From Conoideocrella luteorostrata (lineage: Eukaryota > Ascomycota > Sordariomycetes > Hypocreales > Clavicipitaceae): a stretch of DNA of 64,000 nt. Made by a program: the position numbers and the translations under genes. Each line of letters begins with the position of its first letter. Position 1 is the first letter of the stretch. The stretch covers positions 1 to 64,000 of the forward strand of contig JASWJB010000258.1 of assembly GCA_032433595.1 (NCBI GenBank), given 5' to 3'. This document shows positions 47,714 through 61,001 of the stretch, one piece after another. Under the pieces are notes generated by a model that ran no database searches, had not been told where the DNA came from, and was given only the letters and a program-made list of their open reading frames with translations.

Positions 47714-48845
47714 GTCTTAACGACTCGCAATCGAACAAACACGTATTTGGTTGCTGAGTAAGGGTGATATCGGGTGTCATATCACTAAATTCTGAAAACG
47801 AGAGTCTATATTATGGGGAAATGAGTACGAAAATAAAGGAGAGCACAAATTAGGGTACAGTTCCGTTAGCTTTCGCGGCGGCTTCTGTGATTGTTTTATG
47901 TTCAGTCGCGACTCCGACTTCAGTGTCTATATGGGCCGATTGCAATATTCAATGTAACTCTACTTTAATTTGCAAAGCACCTTGCTAGATTTGGAGTAAG
48001 ACATACGGCAGTGACCTTTGACCAACATGTTACATCCATGGCGACGCTGGACATTCACGGCGGTGTTGGAAGTGTGTCAATTTGCCCGGATGACGCAATA
48101 GAGGTTAGTGTTATGGAGGCGCGACGGTTGGGGGTGCCCCGTTCGGCTAAAAGAGCAATCTTGTAGGCCTACGTAACACTCCTCTAGTAGATGCAATTAT
48201 TGTATGTGATCTACGCAACAACGCCATGAGAATATTATGGCTATAATCCCTGAAAGCTTCTGTATTTGAGATTCGCATGTGGCTGAGACACGACCATAGG
48301 AGTAGAAGCTTGCCGAATGAATTGTAAAGATTAAGGGCCATCTCATAGGGCTATTTGGTATGCTATGGTGTAGAATCTGTTGAATGGCTGGATAAGCTTC
48401 CCATCTACTTGGTCGGAGAAATAGAACAGCCAGGTTGGGATACTCCGAATCGTGGTATCCAACAAAGGCCGCGTAAATGCCGCGATCGGCAATCTACAAT
48501 GGCCGATGACGTACAAACGCACTAGCTCATATCGTGTTCCCTGTCTTGTGCGGAATATCTTCGCCACTTATAGTTTTCATGGGTCACTGGAACTCCGGTG
48601 CGAAGCTGGGGCATACTCCTGTATCCGCAAGAACAGACTAGTTGCCCTACGTGAGCTATCTCGAAGATTTAAAAATGCTGTAGATCACACTATGCCTTAC
48701 TTTAATAAGCCAACGTTGCAAGTTCATCACATAACTTCGCCTGATTTGCTTTCATTTTTTATAGCAACGGCTAGCGCGAGTTAGCAGAACATCGCCAATA
48801 TTGAGCTCTTATTCTCACGGGACTCAGATATTTGACCGGGCTAAA
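47714..48845. other. Intergenic between regulator and dioxygenase
   Basis: No gene recognised. It should hold the promoter of the dioxygenase. Confidence 0.5.
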
Positions 48846-49973
48846 ATGGGCAGCTTCGCTCCTGAGGTTATTCCCACCATTGATATCAGCGCATTCATTT
48901 CGCCGACAGCAACAGAGCAGCAGAAGCAAGCTGTCGTCGACAATGTTCGTCATGCCTGCACCACATACGGATTCTTCCAGGCCATTGGCCATGGAGTGAC
49001 AGATGAAGAGCAAAACGAAATACTTAATTGTACCAAGAAGTTCTTCGCGCTTCCGGAAGCAGATAGAATGGAGGTGCACGTCGCAAAATCTATGGGCAAG
49101 TCTCTCCGCGGCTACGAACCGTCTCTAATTCAGACTCATCACCAGGGCTTGATGCCTGACATCAAGGAAGTCAGTAGTTTCTTTTTCTTTTCTTTTTTTT
49201 TTTCAAAAATACACCTCGCCTTTTTAATAACTTGCAACTGACTTGTCTATTGTTAGACTTTCATGGTTGGAGCGGAGATCCCGGCCGACCATCCTGATGC
49301 GGGTTCTTTCTCCACGGGCCCAAATCTGTGGCCATCCAAGTTGCCAGAGACTCAGTTTCGTGAGCCAGTTATGAAATACCAGGCTAAGATGGTCAATCTA
49401 GCCAAGGTGCTTCTGCAGATTCTCGGACGTGGCTTGCCCAAGGAATGGGGTCATCCGCCAAGCGTGCTCGAGAAACTTGCTGAAAACCCTTCAATTCCCA
49501 TGAGAATGCTCCATTATGCTCCGCAAAAAGTACTTCATGCAACTCAATTTGGAGGTGAGACATATCAAACAATCCAACCTTACGTATAAATGCGAACTAA
49601 CTACAATACAGTTGCGGATCACACCGATTTTGGTTGCATTACGATTCTTCTGCAGGAGTTAGGGAGTAAGGGCCTTGAAGTATGGTACCCACCGACAGAA
49701 ACTTGGATTTCGGTCCCTCCCAAGGAGGGTGCGTACGTCATCAATATGAGTGATATGATGCAGAAATGGACAGGGGGCTATTATCGCAGTGCTCGCCACA
49801 GAGTGATCACAAACTCTCTGAACCACCGCTACAGTGTTGCGTTCTTTCTCAATGGAAACCTCAAGTTGAAGGCCAAGGCGTTGGATAACTCTGGCACAGA
49901 AGTAGTTATCGGTGAACACATTCGACAGAGGCTTATTGAGACTCTTGGGAAAACGGGAGAGATGCTTAAATAG
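48846..49973 (+). CDS. 2-oxoglutarate/Fe(II) dioxygenase, TropC-like ring-expansion candidate
   Basis: Three exons (48846-49169, 49257-49554, 49612-49973) give 327 residues. The start [20 protein letters not shown] and [10 protein letters not shown] are the N-terminal DIOX_N region. [15 protein letters not shown] carries His211 and Asp213, and the distal ligand is His270 in YYRSARHRV. Arg280 in NHRYSVAFF binds 2-oxoglutarate, and [13 protein letters not shown] is the usual loop between them. The family includes plant and fungal isopenicillin-N-synthase-like enzymes. In stipitatic acid biosynthesis TropC hydroxylates the methyl group of a dearomatised 3-methylorcinaldehyde and triggers ring expansion to the tropolone. 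Co-localisation with an R-domain PKS and a TropB-type monooxygenase supports that job. All catalytic residues are present. Confidence 0.88.
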
Positions 49974-50404
49974 TTTCGCCGCATTTGAAGAGGTAAGACT
50001 CTCCAAGTGGCCATCAGTGTCATAGTCTTGCATCTGATTAGCAGACCAGGAACAGCGAATTCGGCTTCACAGCATTAATTTGAGGATAATGATGAAATTT
50101 TTGAATGACATACTGCTTTCACGTTAGCATTATTTCCTTTCCGTCTTGTACCGAAAAGCTATAGCTGAAGAAGAGGATACATACTTCCTACGTAGAAACG
50201 GGCGTTTGGGTTTTAATTTATAACGCTGTTCTGCTTGTTATGAGTTAATGTGGTAACGCTCAGGCCTAACAAGCACGGCGGCGATACCTCGGAGTGACCT
50301 CGCGTAAGGGGGACTGCGATATAAAGTTATAGTGGGCATGTTTATTACATTTACTGGATTGATTTGAATGTTGTACAAATGAAGCGACAATAATTTATTG
50401 ATAA
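49974..50404. other. Shared 3' region of dioxygenase and FAD monooxygenase
   Basis: Non-coding; the genes converge here. Confidence 0.5.
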
Positions 50405-52047
50405 TTATCCTGTAACTGTAGGTAAGGTACCGACAACTGATATGTTTGTGGTTAATAGCATCTTGGCGCCTTTAGTCGGGCTGGCACCCTGAGAAAGTGT
50501 CGTTGAAGCCGTTTGCTCGGCATCACTAGGTGCAACTTCTTCCGCACCGTGACATTGACTAGCAGTTACATGTTGATTGCGCTCTCCTCCAGTTACCTCA
50601 ACCTTTGGGACGGACCCTTTTTCAAGACGGCTGACAATCACGTCGTAGTCTTCGAGAGCTTTGGTGACCATCCTCCGGCCGTCATAATCCCAGATTTTAT
50701 AAGTCCGGTCCCTTATCTCCTCAAGTGTTGACTCCGCCTTGAGACATTTCTCAGGATCAGCCCACTCTCTCTGCTGATGCAAATCGCAAATTCTGCGGCT
50801 GCTATTGACGAGCCATTGACTGCGAGTTCTCCTGGAATCATTGTAAACGGTGAATGCGGCTGATATTGCTTGGTGCTTTGTTAACTTCGTTTTCCGCAAT
50901 TTCATCAATGCTTCAGCCATAAGAACAGAAAGACACAAGGCGTCTTCAATGCCCATGCCAGCGCCGGCCCCGTGATGCGGACTGCTTGCGTGTGCTGCAT
51001 CACCAGCTACACATACTCGGCCTTTGTTATAGTAGGGAAGAGGGTAGTCCCAGAGGTCAAAAATCGCCCAAGTGGGAAGATTTTCTGGCAGCATCTTGAT
51101 GAGGTCTTTTATTGTGGGGTTCCAATTTTTAAATCGGTGCTCAATGTCTTTGCGATGCCCAATGAGGGCTGTCGGCTTGTCCGATGGCCAGTTTTCATCG
51201 TTTCGAACGAAGACTGTGACATTGCACATGGTCCCATGCGCAACTGGATAGTGCAATATGTTTGCATCTGGGCCCAAGTGGTTGTGAAACGTTTTGGCTT
51301 TATACTCGCCTAATGCTAAAACAGCCTTCTCCATTGGAATAACTGTAGGATATGAGTTTACGTGAGTATAGGTCGGATTGCCAGCGGTACTGTCGGGTCC
51401 GACAATCATAGCTCTCGTCTTGGATTTGATGCCGTCACATCCGATTACTGCAAATTAGTCAAAAAAATATTCTGTCGATGTTGTATCAAAATTGTGCTTT
51501 GAGGGATTCAATATTTACCAGCGTCTGCCTCCGCCATCGTGTGGTCCGCAAACTTCAGGACGAGCGTTTCACCTTCGCCTCTGTCGACAATGTCAACCAG
51601 CCGCTTTTTGAACACCACAGTGTCGGGTGGTAAGATCCGAATGAGCTCTTCGAGGAGATGGTCTCTGCGAATGCCTTGAATCCCTCGATACCCGGCATTT
51701 GTCTTCAAGTAGTACTTCTGGAAATATGGGTCGTTCTCGTTTCGTTGATTATAGCCATCAATCCATCTCAGACAGTCATGATGATCTTCTCCAGACGCAG
51801 CAGAAAGGCCTACAGCACCACCAAACTGCAAGGCCATTGTTACTCCTGGGTCGATCATTTCTAGGCATCCTTGCGCCGCAGGGTTGAAGGCAATCCCAGT
51901 TCCTAGTTCCCGCAAGCCCTGCCCTTGCTCAAAAATCTTGACCTTAATGCGGCGTCTCAGCAAGCCTGCAGCAGTTATTAGGCCTACTATGCCGCACCCT
52001 ACTATGGCAACCTCAAGCGAGTTTTCTTCTCTAGCTGTTTGCGACAT
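50405..52047 (-). CDS. FAD-dependent monooxygenase, TropB-like
   Basis: Two exons (52047-51519 and 51447-50405; 71-nt intron GTAAAT...TTGCAG) give 523 residues. I start at MSQTAREEN (52047), 21 residues after the longest frame, because the FAD motif begins about twelve residues later. VAIVGCGIVGLITAAGLLRR is the Rossmann GxGxxG motif, GIRRDHLLEEL the usual DG-region precursor, VIGCDGIKSKTR the DG motif formed by splicing, and VCVAGDAAHASSPHHGAGAG the GD motif with bound FAD phosphate. This is the salicylate-hydroxylase-like class, to which TropB, SorC and AzaH belong; they hydroxylate and dearomatise orcinaldehyde-type phenols. Its promoter region faces that of the PKS, 987 bp away. Confidence 0.9.
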
Positions 52048-53034
52048 CGTGTTGATCGGCGATTGGCTGGGTGAAGAGATACAAAGAGTGGAAACTATGC
52101 AGGCGAACAACGCTCTTCCACGATTTTTGACGAGTTTTTATTACGCGGAAAATAAGCGAACCTCCGCAACTCCTATTCCACATTACGATACGGAGTACTT
52201 TCGGCGACTTGTGAAGAGCATCCAGAGAACTTTTAGTCCGACGAGTTCCGAATGACAGTGGTATTTGGCCGGAGGCCCACTCAGCACCTAATGTTGCCCT
52301 TAGCCGACATGGATCATTCAGTTCCCGTCACTTATTTAGATTCTTTTACCCGGTGGGGGGGGGGGGGGGGAGCATCGGAGTAAATGTATGCCGAAGGGCA
52401 AACGATTGAGATCTGCTGCCAACCCCCGTCGCTGAGTCTGCTAAGGTAAGCTGAACGAGCGCGGTTTAGATGCTGTATTCTGTTCCCTAACTCCCGTCGT
52501 CGGGGTTTCTTGAACTCTGCGCAAAGGCAGCGGAGATTACTTTATTTTGATGGAGTCATGTCAATGCAGCATATTGCTTAAGAGCCTATTCTTAGGTTTG
52601 AATCGCCGACGCATCGGCAAAGCAGGTGAAACGGATAGCCCATGATCTGAGCTTACCATTTTGGCGTGCCTTTGTATTTCGCCGGATGGCAATTTCGCAA
52701 TATCTTTTCTGGGCTCCATTTTAATTTGACGACTTGGGCAGCACCCAACGCTTGAAACAGGGTACTTTGATTCTAACATAGGGACTCGTAGCGTTTTTTG
52801 CCTGTCGGGACTTGCAATCTCCGTTATCACGTTAAGTGAGGCTGTATTGGGCCATGGATCTCGCGTTATATGAATGCCTAGCTGCCGTGCGATAAGCACC
52901 TCAACTTTTCACTCCTTGTCTTTAATATCAGGGTAACATCAATTGATACATAGACACCCATGCTATAAAACAACTGGCAACAAAAGCACGTCTTTCTCAT
53001 TTGTGTTCAGCCACCAAGTCAAAATAGTTTCCAT
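52048..53034. promoter_or_regulatory. Divergent promoter region of FAD monooxygenase and PKS
   Basis: The 987-bp region separates two divergently transcribed genes. It holds a TACGGAGTAC palindrome at 52190-52199 and a run of 16 G at 52355-52370. I see no clearly defined operator of the cluster regulator. Confidence 0.6.
52355..52370 (+). repeat. Homopolymer of 16 G
   Basis: An uninterrupted G run midway between FMO and PKS starts; it is unusual for this composition and a likely site of length variation or sequencing error. Confidence 0.8.
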
Positions 53035-56000
53035 ATGCATTCAGATCCGAGATCACTCGGCCCACTTGTGGGATCGACCACATTTCTGTTTGGGCCTTTG
53101 TCATTGTCTTTCGACCATGCCGAGTTCAGCAGGGTGAATAATGCGGTTCACGGCGATGAGGCTTTTACCTGGATCCTGGACGCCATCTCGAATCTCCCGG
53201 AACAATGGTCCTCAATATCTACCACTCTGGGCATTCCGAATACTAAAGTCGACGAGGGCTTCAAGCAGCTGGTTGACGTCAAGAGAGCGTTCAACTCGGG
53301 GTCTGCGCTAAGCATCTTGTACCCATTGCCGAACAAACTTCTCGTTCCACTCGTCATCATCGATCAACTCACTCAGTACATCAGCTTTCTGAAGCTAACG
53401 AGAGAGAGCCCGCAAGATGCTGATGACTTGATACCGCCATCCGCTGGATATGCCGAAACACTTGGATTCTGCACTGGCCTTCTCAGCTCCTCTGTGGTTT
53501 CGAGTGCCAAAACTTTTCGGGAATTTGCTACATATGGTTCCACTGCGATTCGTTTGGGTGTTGCCATTGGTGCAATTGCGGATATGGATGCCCAGTCATT
53601 GACTACTCCTTCCCACCCTACTAGATGCATTAGTACTGAGTGGAACTCTGACTCGAAGTTGAACGAGCTGCAGCAGGTGCTTGACAATCATGTTAATGTG
53701 AGTGCCAAATATTTATAAGCTCAAATTGACCGGAGTTTCGGACTTTAACCCAATGATCACTACCGCAGACCTACATCTCCGTTAATTACGATCACAACAG
53801 GGCTACTGTCACAACTTCATTAGATGAATTAGCTCAAGTTCAACAGGAAATGAGGTCTGCTGGTTTGCCAGCCTCAGAGATAGGTTTGCGTGGCCGATAT
53901 CATACCTCGGACCACACAAAGTCACTGGAAACTCTGATTGAGTTCTGTGATACTCGACCTGAATTCCAATTTCGCGATTGCGCTGATCTCGCGATGAAAT
54001 CTCGATCCAACACGGACGGTCAATACTTCGCGTCTGGGCCACTTCACCATCATGTTCTTAGATCGGTGCTTTCTGAGCGTCCAGATTGGTACAGAACTTT
54101 GAGGAGGCTGCAATCCGATGTACTCTCACGCGACGCGAGGGCGAGAGTTGTAGCCTTTGGGGCTGCTCGATCGCTTCCGCCATCATTGTCACAAGAAATT
54201 GGGCCTCGCTGTTTTCATGTACCTGACGTTGGAGACAAGCATAAAAGTGATTCCCAACAAGCCAGGAATGCTGGTATTTTCCCCGATACTGATATTGCCG
54301 TTGTTGGTATGTCTTGCAGGGTCGCGGGAGCAGATAACCTGGAGGAGTTCTGGGAGATGTTGTGTACTGGGAAGTCACAACACCAGGAAGTGCCAACGGA
54401 ACGATTTACTTTTGAGACTGCTTTTCGGAATGTTGACCCAAACAGGAAATGGTACGGAAACTTCATTCGCGGACACGATGCGTTTGATTCCAGATTCTTC
54501 AAGATCAGTCCACGCGAAGCTGCTACAACAGACCCACAGCAACGACAGCTTCTACAAGTCGCATACCAAGCAGTTGAGCAGTCTGGATACTTCAACAAGG
54601 CGCAATCTGAAAGCTCACAAAATGTGGGTTGCTATATTGGTCTGTGTGGCACTGACTACGAGAACAACATTGCATGTCACGCAGCCAATGCCTTCTGTGC
54701 AACAGGCAACCTGGAAGGTTTTGCCGCCGGGAAGATAAGCCATCATTTTGGCTGGACAGGACCAGCATTCGTCGTTGACACGGCATGCTCTTCATCCGCC
54801 GTCGCTATCCATCAGGCTTGCCAAGCTATTCTAAGCGGCGAATGCTCGGCGGCACTCGCAGGCGGTACGCACGTCATGACGAGCCCATACAGATACCAAA
54901 ACTTGGCTGGCGCGTCGTTTTTGAGCACCACCGGACAATGTAAGCCTTTCGACGCCAAGGCGGACGGATACTGCAGGGGCGAGGGAGTGGCAGCGATCTT
55001 GCTCAAGAAGTTATCGGCTGCCATTTCTGATGGTGACCAGGTCCTCGGAGTCATCGCGTCCACCGGCGTCCAGCAGAACCGAAACTGTACCCCAATTTTT
55101 GTTCCAAATTCGCCTTCACTATCGAACCTATTCAGTAATGTGGTTAATAAGGCAAAACTTAAACCAGAAGCAATCACGGTGGTAGAAGCCCATGGAACTG
55201 GAACTGCTGTTGGCGATCCGGCAGAGTACGAAAGCGTTCGGCAGGTTCTCGGGAGTACCAACAGAAGTAGTTCTCTGGTGTTGGGATCTGTTAAAGGATT
55301 TATTGGTCACACAGAGCCTGTTTCTGGTGTCTTATCGCTGATCAAGGTGCTTTTGATGATGAACAAAGGCTACATACCACCTCAGGCTAGTTTCGAGAAG
55401 ATCAGCTCGACAATCAAAGCAAAGCCCGCCGACAATATTGTCATTCCAACCAAGCTAACGCCTTGGGCTGACAACTTCAAGGCAGCACTCATCAATAATT
55501 ATGGAGCGTCGGGCTCTAATGCGTCTATTGTTCTAGTACAAGGACCAACCGGGCGGTCCAAGACGGTACAGCACGAAGAAAATGATCACAAGTACCCCTT
55601 CTGGCTCCCCGGTCTAGATGACATCAGCATTCGTCGATACGCAACAGCGCTATTGAAATACTTTGGTCGCTATACGCGCTCGCCTTCTAGCTCGGATATA
55701 ACTTTGGCAGATATTTCTTTCAATTTGGCACGTACAGCAAATCGAACACTTTCTCGGAGATCAGTCTTTGGCGTCAAGTCACTCAACGAATTGAATGAGA
55801 CTTTGAGCGCATTTGCCACGAACAGTGCTTCATTCTTGTCGAATACACCGTCATCAGAGTTTACAAAACCAGTGGTGCTGTGCTTTGGCGGCCAAATATC
55901 CACCTTTGTTGGCCTTGACCGCGGTCTCTACGACAGGGTTAAAATACTACGGCAGCACTTAAATAAAGCCGATGCTGTCACTAAGAGCCTAGGAGCAGAG

Positions 56001-59000
56001 AGCATATTCCCGGAAATTTTCCAACGTGAACCGGTCAAAGATACAGTGAAACTGCAGACCATTCTTTTCGCTATTCAATATGCCTCAGCCAAGTGCTGGA
56101 TTGATTCTGGCGTTCAACCTGTCGCACTTGTAGGGCACAGCTTCGGTGAGCTGACTGCCTTGTGCATATCTCAGATCCTGTCTCTGGAAGACTGCTTGAA
56201 GGCTGTTATCAAGAGAGCTACTCTGGTGCGAGACTGCTGGGGTTCCGAGAAGGGGGCTATGATCGCAATCGAGACAGATTTAGAAAAAGTACGAGATGTA
56301 CTCAAAAAAACTGACAGGTCGCCATGTGTGGACAGATCGGAGCTTGCTTCTATTGCATGCTACAATGGACCCAGAAGTTTTACTCTGGCAGGATCTGTGC
56401 AAGCCATGGATGCAGTTGCTGACATTCTCGAGAATGAGCCGGTGAAGACCATGCGGTCGAGGAGGCTAAATGTTACTAACGCGTTTCATTGCAGCCTCGT
56501 TGATGGTATCTTCAAAGAACTCAAGGATCTTGGACTTGGTTTGAATTTCCGAAGACCTGTCATTAGTCTGGAACATGCGACCGAGAAGCCTTTACAACGA
56601 GTGGGTTCAGACTTTTTTGCCAATCATCTCCGCGCGCCTGTGTTCTTCGATCACGCACTGAAGAGAATTGCCAAGAAACATCCGTCATGTCTTTTCTTAG
56701 AGGCCGGCTCAAATTCTACAATTACAAATATGGCAGGACGAGCCTTGGGCAATAGCAATGGCTTCCATTTTCAAGGCGTGAATATAACCGGCGAATCAGG
56801 CACAGCCTGGGACAATCTAGTGGATTCCACGTTGAGCTTATGGAAAGAAGGTCTCAATGTTGGATTCTGGGGTCACCACAGTTGCGATGTTTTGTCCCAT
56901 AAACCTCTCCTCTTACCACCTTACCAGTTTGAACAATTGAAGCATTGGGTGGAGCTAAAGTGTCCGCAGAAGCTTGTTTCTAATGTACCTCAAGAAACAG
57001 CGATTAAAGAAGAGAAGATAAAGCTATTCTACTTCGCCGGCTATCGAGATGAGAATAAGCTAGTGTCAAGATTCCACATTAATACCTCATCATCGCAATA
57101 CGAAAGGCTAGTCTCTGGCCATATTTTCGCAGATACGGCAGCTATTTGTCCTGCAACCGTGCAACTGGACTTTGTAATCGAGGCTCTTCACGAGCTAAAG
57201 TCTGACGTAACAGTCAATGGAACGGAGCCGCAATTACATAATGTTCAATGTCAATTGCCTGTGTGTATCGACGCTAGCCGCACATTATGGATAGAATTCC
57301 ATGAAATGGCGGATGAAAGTCCTTCGAGCTGGAAGTTCAGCATCATCAGTACCAACTCAGCTTCCAAAGTTGATGCAGACTTGTCGATACACACCACTGG
57401 CACTCTCAGGTGCGTTCCTGTCAATGATCCGCGAACTGAAATAGAGTTCTCCCGCCTGCAACGCCTTGTCACAAGTCGGCAATGTATCGATCTACTGAAC
57501 AGTGGAGATGCCGATGAAGTTCTTCTGAACAGAAGCATCTACAAAGTCTTCGCCGACATTGTCAACTACACCGGTCATTATCGTGGTGTGCAAAAGCTGG
57601 TCGGCCGTGGCGATCAGTCGGCTGCCCACGTCGTTCGTCAAAATGACGCCACAACATGGCTCGACGCTTACCTAGCTGATTGTCTTTGCCAAGTTGCAGG
57701 TATATGGGCAAACTGTATGACGGATTGCAGCCCCACGGACATGTACGTGTGCAACGGTATGGATCACTGGTTTCGCAATCCGAAGCTGTCGCGAAGTGAC
57801 GGTATTGCAGTAAGACCTCAGTCCCTATACGTGCTCGCTGTGCACCACCGTCCATCAGAGAAGGCTGTTTTATCAGACATCTTTGCTTTTGACGCGAATA
57901 CGAAAGAGCTTATCGAGGTTATCACTGGTATAAGTTATGTGAAAGTGACCAGAACTTCTATGAGAAAGGTGCTGGTTCGCTTGACGCCGGAGATATCGAA
58001 CCAGGCAATGAAGGCAAAACAATCTTCTGGAACCCTGAACATGAAAGATTTGGTTCAATCTTTGGAGCAAGGAGACTCAAATGATGCTGTATTCTCTTCG
58101 GTGGCTGAGCCCGTTACACAGGCAAGTACTACTACCAAAGCCTTCAAGAGTGATGCATCCTCGAATATAGCTTCAAAGCTAAAGAAAATTATATCTGAGC
58201 TGTCGGGAATTGAAGAAAGCGAAATCAAACGAGATAGCGCGTTTGCAGATCTCGGCATTGACTCACTACTGGGCATGGAACTGGCACATGAGGTTGACTC
58301 TGCTTTTGAGATACATATCCCAGACAACATACTGATGGAAATTTCCGACTTCCCGGGTTTGATTAGAGTTGTAGCTAAGCTATCCGGACAGATGAGTGAG
58401 TCAGGTGTTGTTGACGACGTTGAGCAGAGAAATGCCATGTCTAGCAGCGGAAGCGAGTTTGATGACAAGAGCAATTCCGACGACTCGGAGGTTCAAACCG
58501 GAGTCAGCACGCCGGTTACATCAGAGCTGGAGGTCCCGTTTGATCTTAGACTTTCATCTGACCTAGTTATAAAAACTTTTAGAGGTGTGAAGGGCAAAAA
58601 TGATGAGCGAATACTTGAATATGGCCAGCAGGACTACGCCTCCACCGCCGAGCCACTTCAAACTCGTCTGAGCGTCTCGTTAATCCTCGATGCGCTCGAC
58701 GAGTTAGATCACAGCGTCAGACATGCTTCTTCTGGTTCAATTATTACTCGGATATCACATCCGAGAGAGCACTCACGCTTGGTGGATGCCTTGTACGCAA
58801 TCCTCCAGAATGAGGCTAAACTTGTTACGCTGGATGGCGGTCAAATGACACGGACAAGTACGCCAGCTCCTATGCAACCCAGCAAGGAAATTTTGGACAA
58901 CCTGTTATCCCAATTCCCAGATCAGCAAGTAGCCGATAATCTCACATACTATGCGGGATCACGACTGGCCGATATTTTGCGAGGAAAGACGAGCGGCATC

Positions 59001-61001
59001 AAACTCATATTCGGCAGCGCTGAGGGTCGCGAAATGGTTTCTCGATTCTATGCCGAATGGCCACTGCATAAGTTACTTTACCGACAAATGCAAGACTTTA
59101 TTCGAGAACTTACGGAAGACCTCAAAGCCTCAGGTGGAGGCCCTCTCAAGATTTTAGAGATGGGCGCTGGGACAGGCGGCACAACCAAACTACTTCTACC
59201 TATTCTCGCGGAAGTGGCCCTACCAGTTGAGTATACTTTTACGGACTTATCGCCATCATTTTTGACCGCCGCACGCAAAAAATTTAAGGACTATCCTTTC
59301 ATGAAGTTTCGGACTCATGATATCAGCGATCCTCCGGCCAAAGATCTGATAGGCACGCAACATCTGATCATCGCCAGCAACGCGGTCCACGCTACACCTA
59401 ATCTCAAGACTTCAGTTGTTAATATTCGCAAAGCACTTAGAGAAGACGGTTTTCTTCTTCTTGTTGAAATGACAGAGAGGGTTTGGTGGATGGACCTTGT
59501 CTTCGGGCTCTTTGAGGGTTGGTGGCTGTTTGACGACGGCAGAAGCTATGTTGTCCAAGACGAACAAATGTGGCAGAAAGACTTGCAATCTGCAGGATAT
59601 GGAGTAGTCGACTGGACAGATGGCGCTCGACCAGAAAACAAGCTCGAGAGGCTGATCATCGCCTCGGCATTGAGTAGCCATAGGTGCGCAACATTACCAA
59701 GCCCTCCACCATGTATCAGAATTCCATCAGCTGACTGCAAAACTCGACAAGCAGCAATTAATGGATATGTCTATGAGCTTACCAACAGTTTCGCTGACTT
59801 TACCGATAAAGTCAATCGCGATGGTAGCGTTGCCGGCCTTCTGATCCAGAGGAAAAAGAAATGCATACTCGTAACGGGTGGAACAGGAAGTTTAGGGGCG
59901 CACATCGTCGCTGATTTGGTTTTACGGAACGATGTGAGTGAGGTGATATGCCTAAATAGGCGAAGCAAGGGAGATGGTATAGTGCGCCAGAAGCAAAGTA
60001 TGATAGACAAGGGTTTGAAGGTTCCTGAGGAAGCACTCGCAAAATTGAGGGTATTTGAAACTGATCTTTCAAAACCACTTTTGGGTCTTGCTGAGATTGA
60101 CTACGGCAAGCTGAGCGGGTCAGTCACCCATATCATCCACAACGCCTGGTTAATGAACACTAAGTGGCCGCTCAAACGGTTTGAACCTCAGCTACGTATC
60201 ATGCAAAACATGATATATCTGGCTCGGGATATTTCGCTTCAAACCCATCCAACTGACAAGGTCTCTTTCCAATTTGTTTCGTCAGTAGCGGCTGTTGGTC
60301 ACTGGCCAGTCTGGACTGGGAAGGCGACTGTGCCAGAGGAACGCATGAAGATTGACTCCGTGCTACCAATTGGATATGGGGATGCCAAACACACTTGCGA
60401 GAAAATGTTGGACGAGACCTTACACATGCACCCACAGCGTTTCCGCGTCACTATTGTTCGGCCAGGACAAATTGCTGGCTCCAGCAATTCAGGCTATTGG
60501 AACACAATGGAGCACGTCCCCTTTTTAATCAAGTCTTCACAGACACTTGGTGTGCTTCCGAAACTACCTGGCCACTTGGCGTGGGCGCCAGTCGATGCCG
60601 TGGCAGGGACTTTGGTGGACATCCTGACATTGCCTGCCAATGTGGAAGTTTACCCAGTTTACCATATCGATAACCCGAAACGACAACGGTGGTCTGATAT
60701 GATAAATATGCTTGCCGACGTTCTAAGTATTTCTGACCATAAGATTATACCATTCGAGGATTGGATTACCGTGGTGAGGGCCAACGCAAAACAGGATAAG
60801 GGTCCTGACGAGGACAACCCGGCTTCCATGTTGGCAGACTTTTTTCAACAAGACTTTATCCACATGTCGTGCGGCGCCATGGTGCTTGGAACAACAAAAG
60901 CGTGCGAGCACTCCACCACCCTCGCGAACCTGGATGCCGTCACGGAAGAACTGCTGCGCTCGTATATCAGCCGTTGGAAGAAGGTTGGGTTTTTGAAATG
61001 A
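53035..61001 (+). CDS. Non-reducing polyketide synthase SAT-KS-AT-PT-ACP-CMeT-R
   Basis: Two exons (53035-53697, 53769-61001) give 2631 residues. SAT: catalytic Cys near 146 in GFCTGLL. KS: VDTACSSSA (Cys near 561), EAHGTGTAVGDP, and the KS/AT linker. AT: GHSFGELTAL (Ser near 1011). PT: SGHIFADTAAICPA (His near 1338), with Asp in WLDAYLADCLCQV. ACP: single, LGIDSLLG (Ser near 1719). CMeT: LEMGAGTGGTTKLL near 2020. R: ILVTGGTGSLGAHIV near 2258 and GYGDAKH near 2424 (Tyr/Lys of the reductase). Reductive release yields an aldehyde. This order and the neighbouring TropB- and TropC-type enzymes match the 3-methylorcinaldehyde synthases (MOS, TropA). The single-exon body and intact active sites indicate a working enzyme. 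Confidence 0.93.

Noticed and set aside
54058..54738. Long frames on both strands within the PKS
   Set aside because: They are shadows of the PKS coding frame, which carries all the domain motifs.
32755..61001. Humulene synthase, hetero-Diels-Alderase or other terpenoid genes that would indicate a tropolone-sesquiterpenoid
   Set aside because: No terpene-synthase metal-binding motifs or matching gene-sized frames were found in the window; they could lie outside it.
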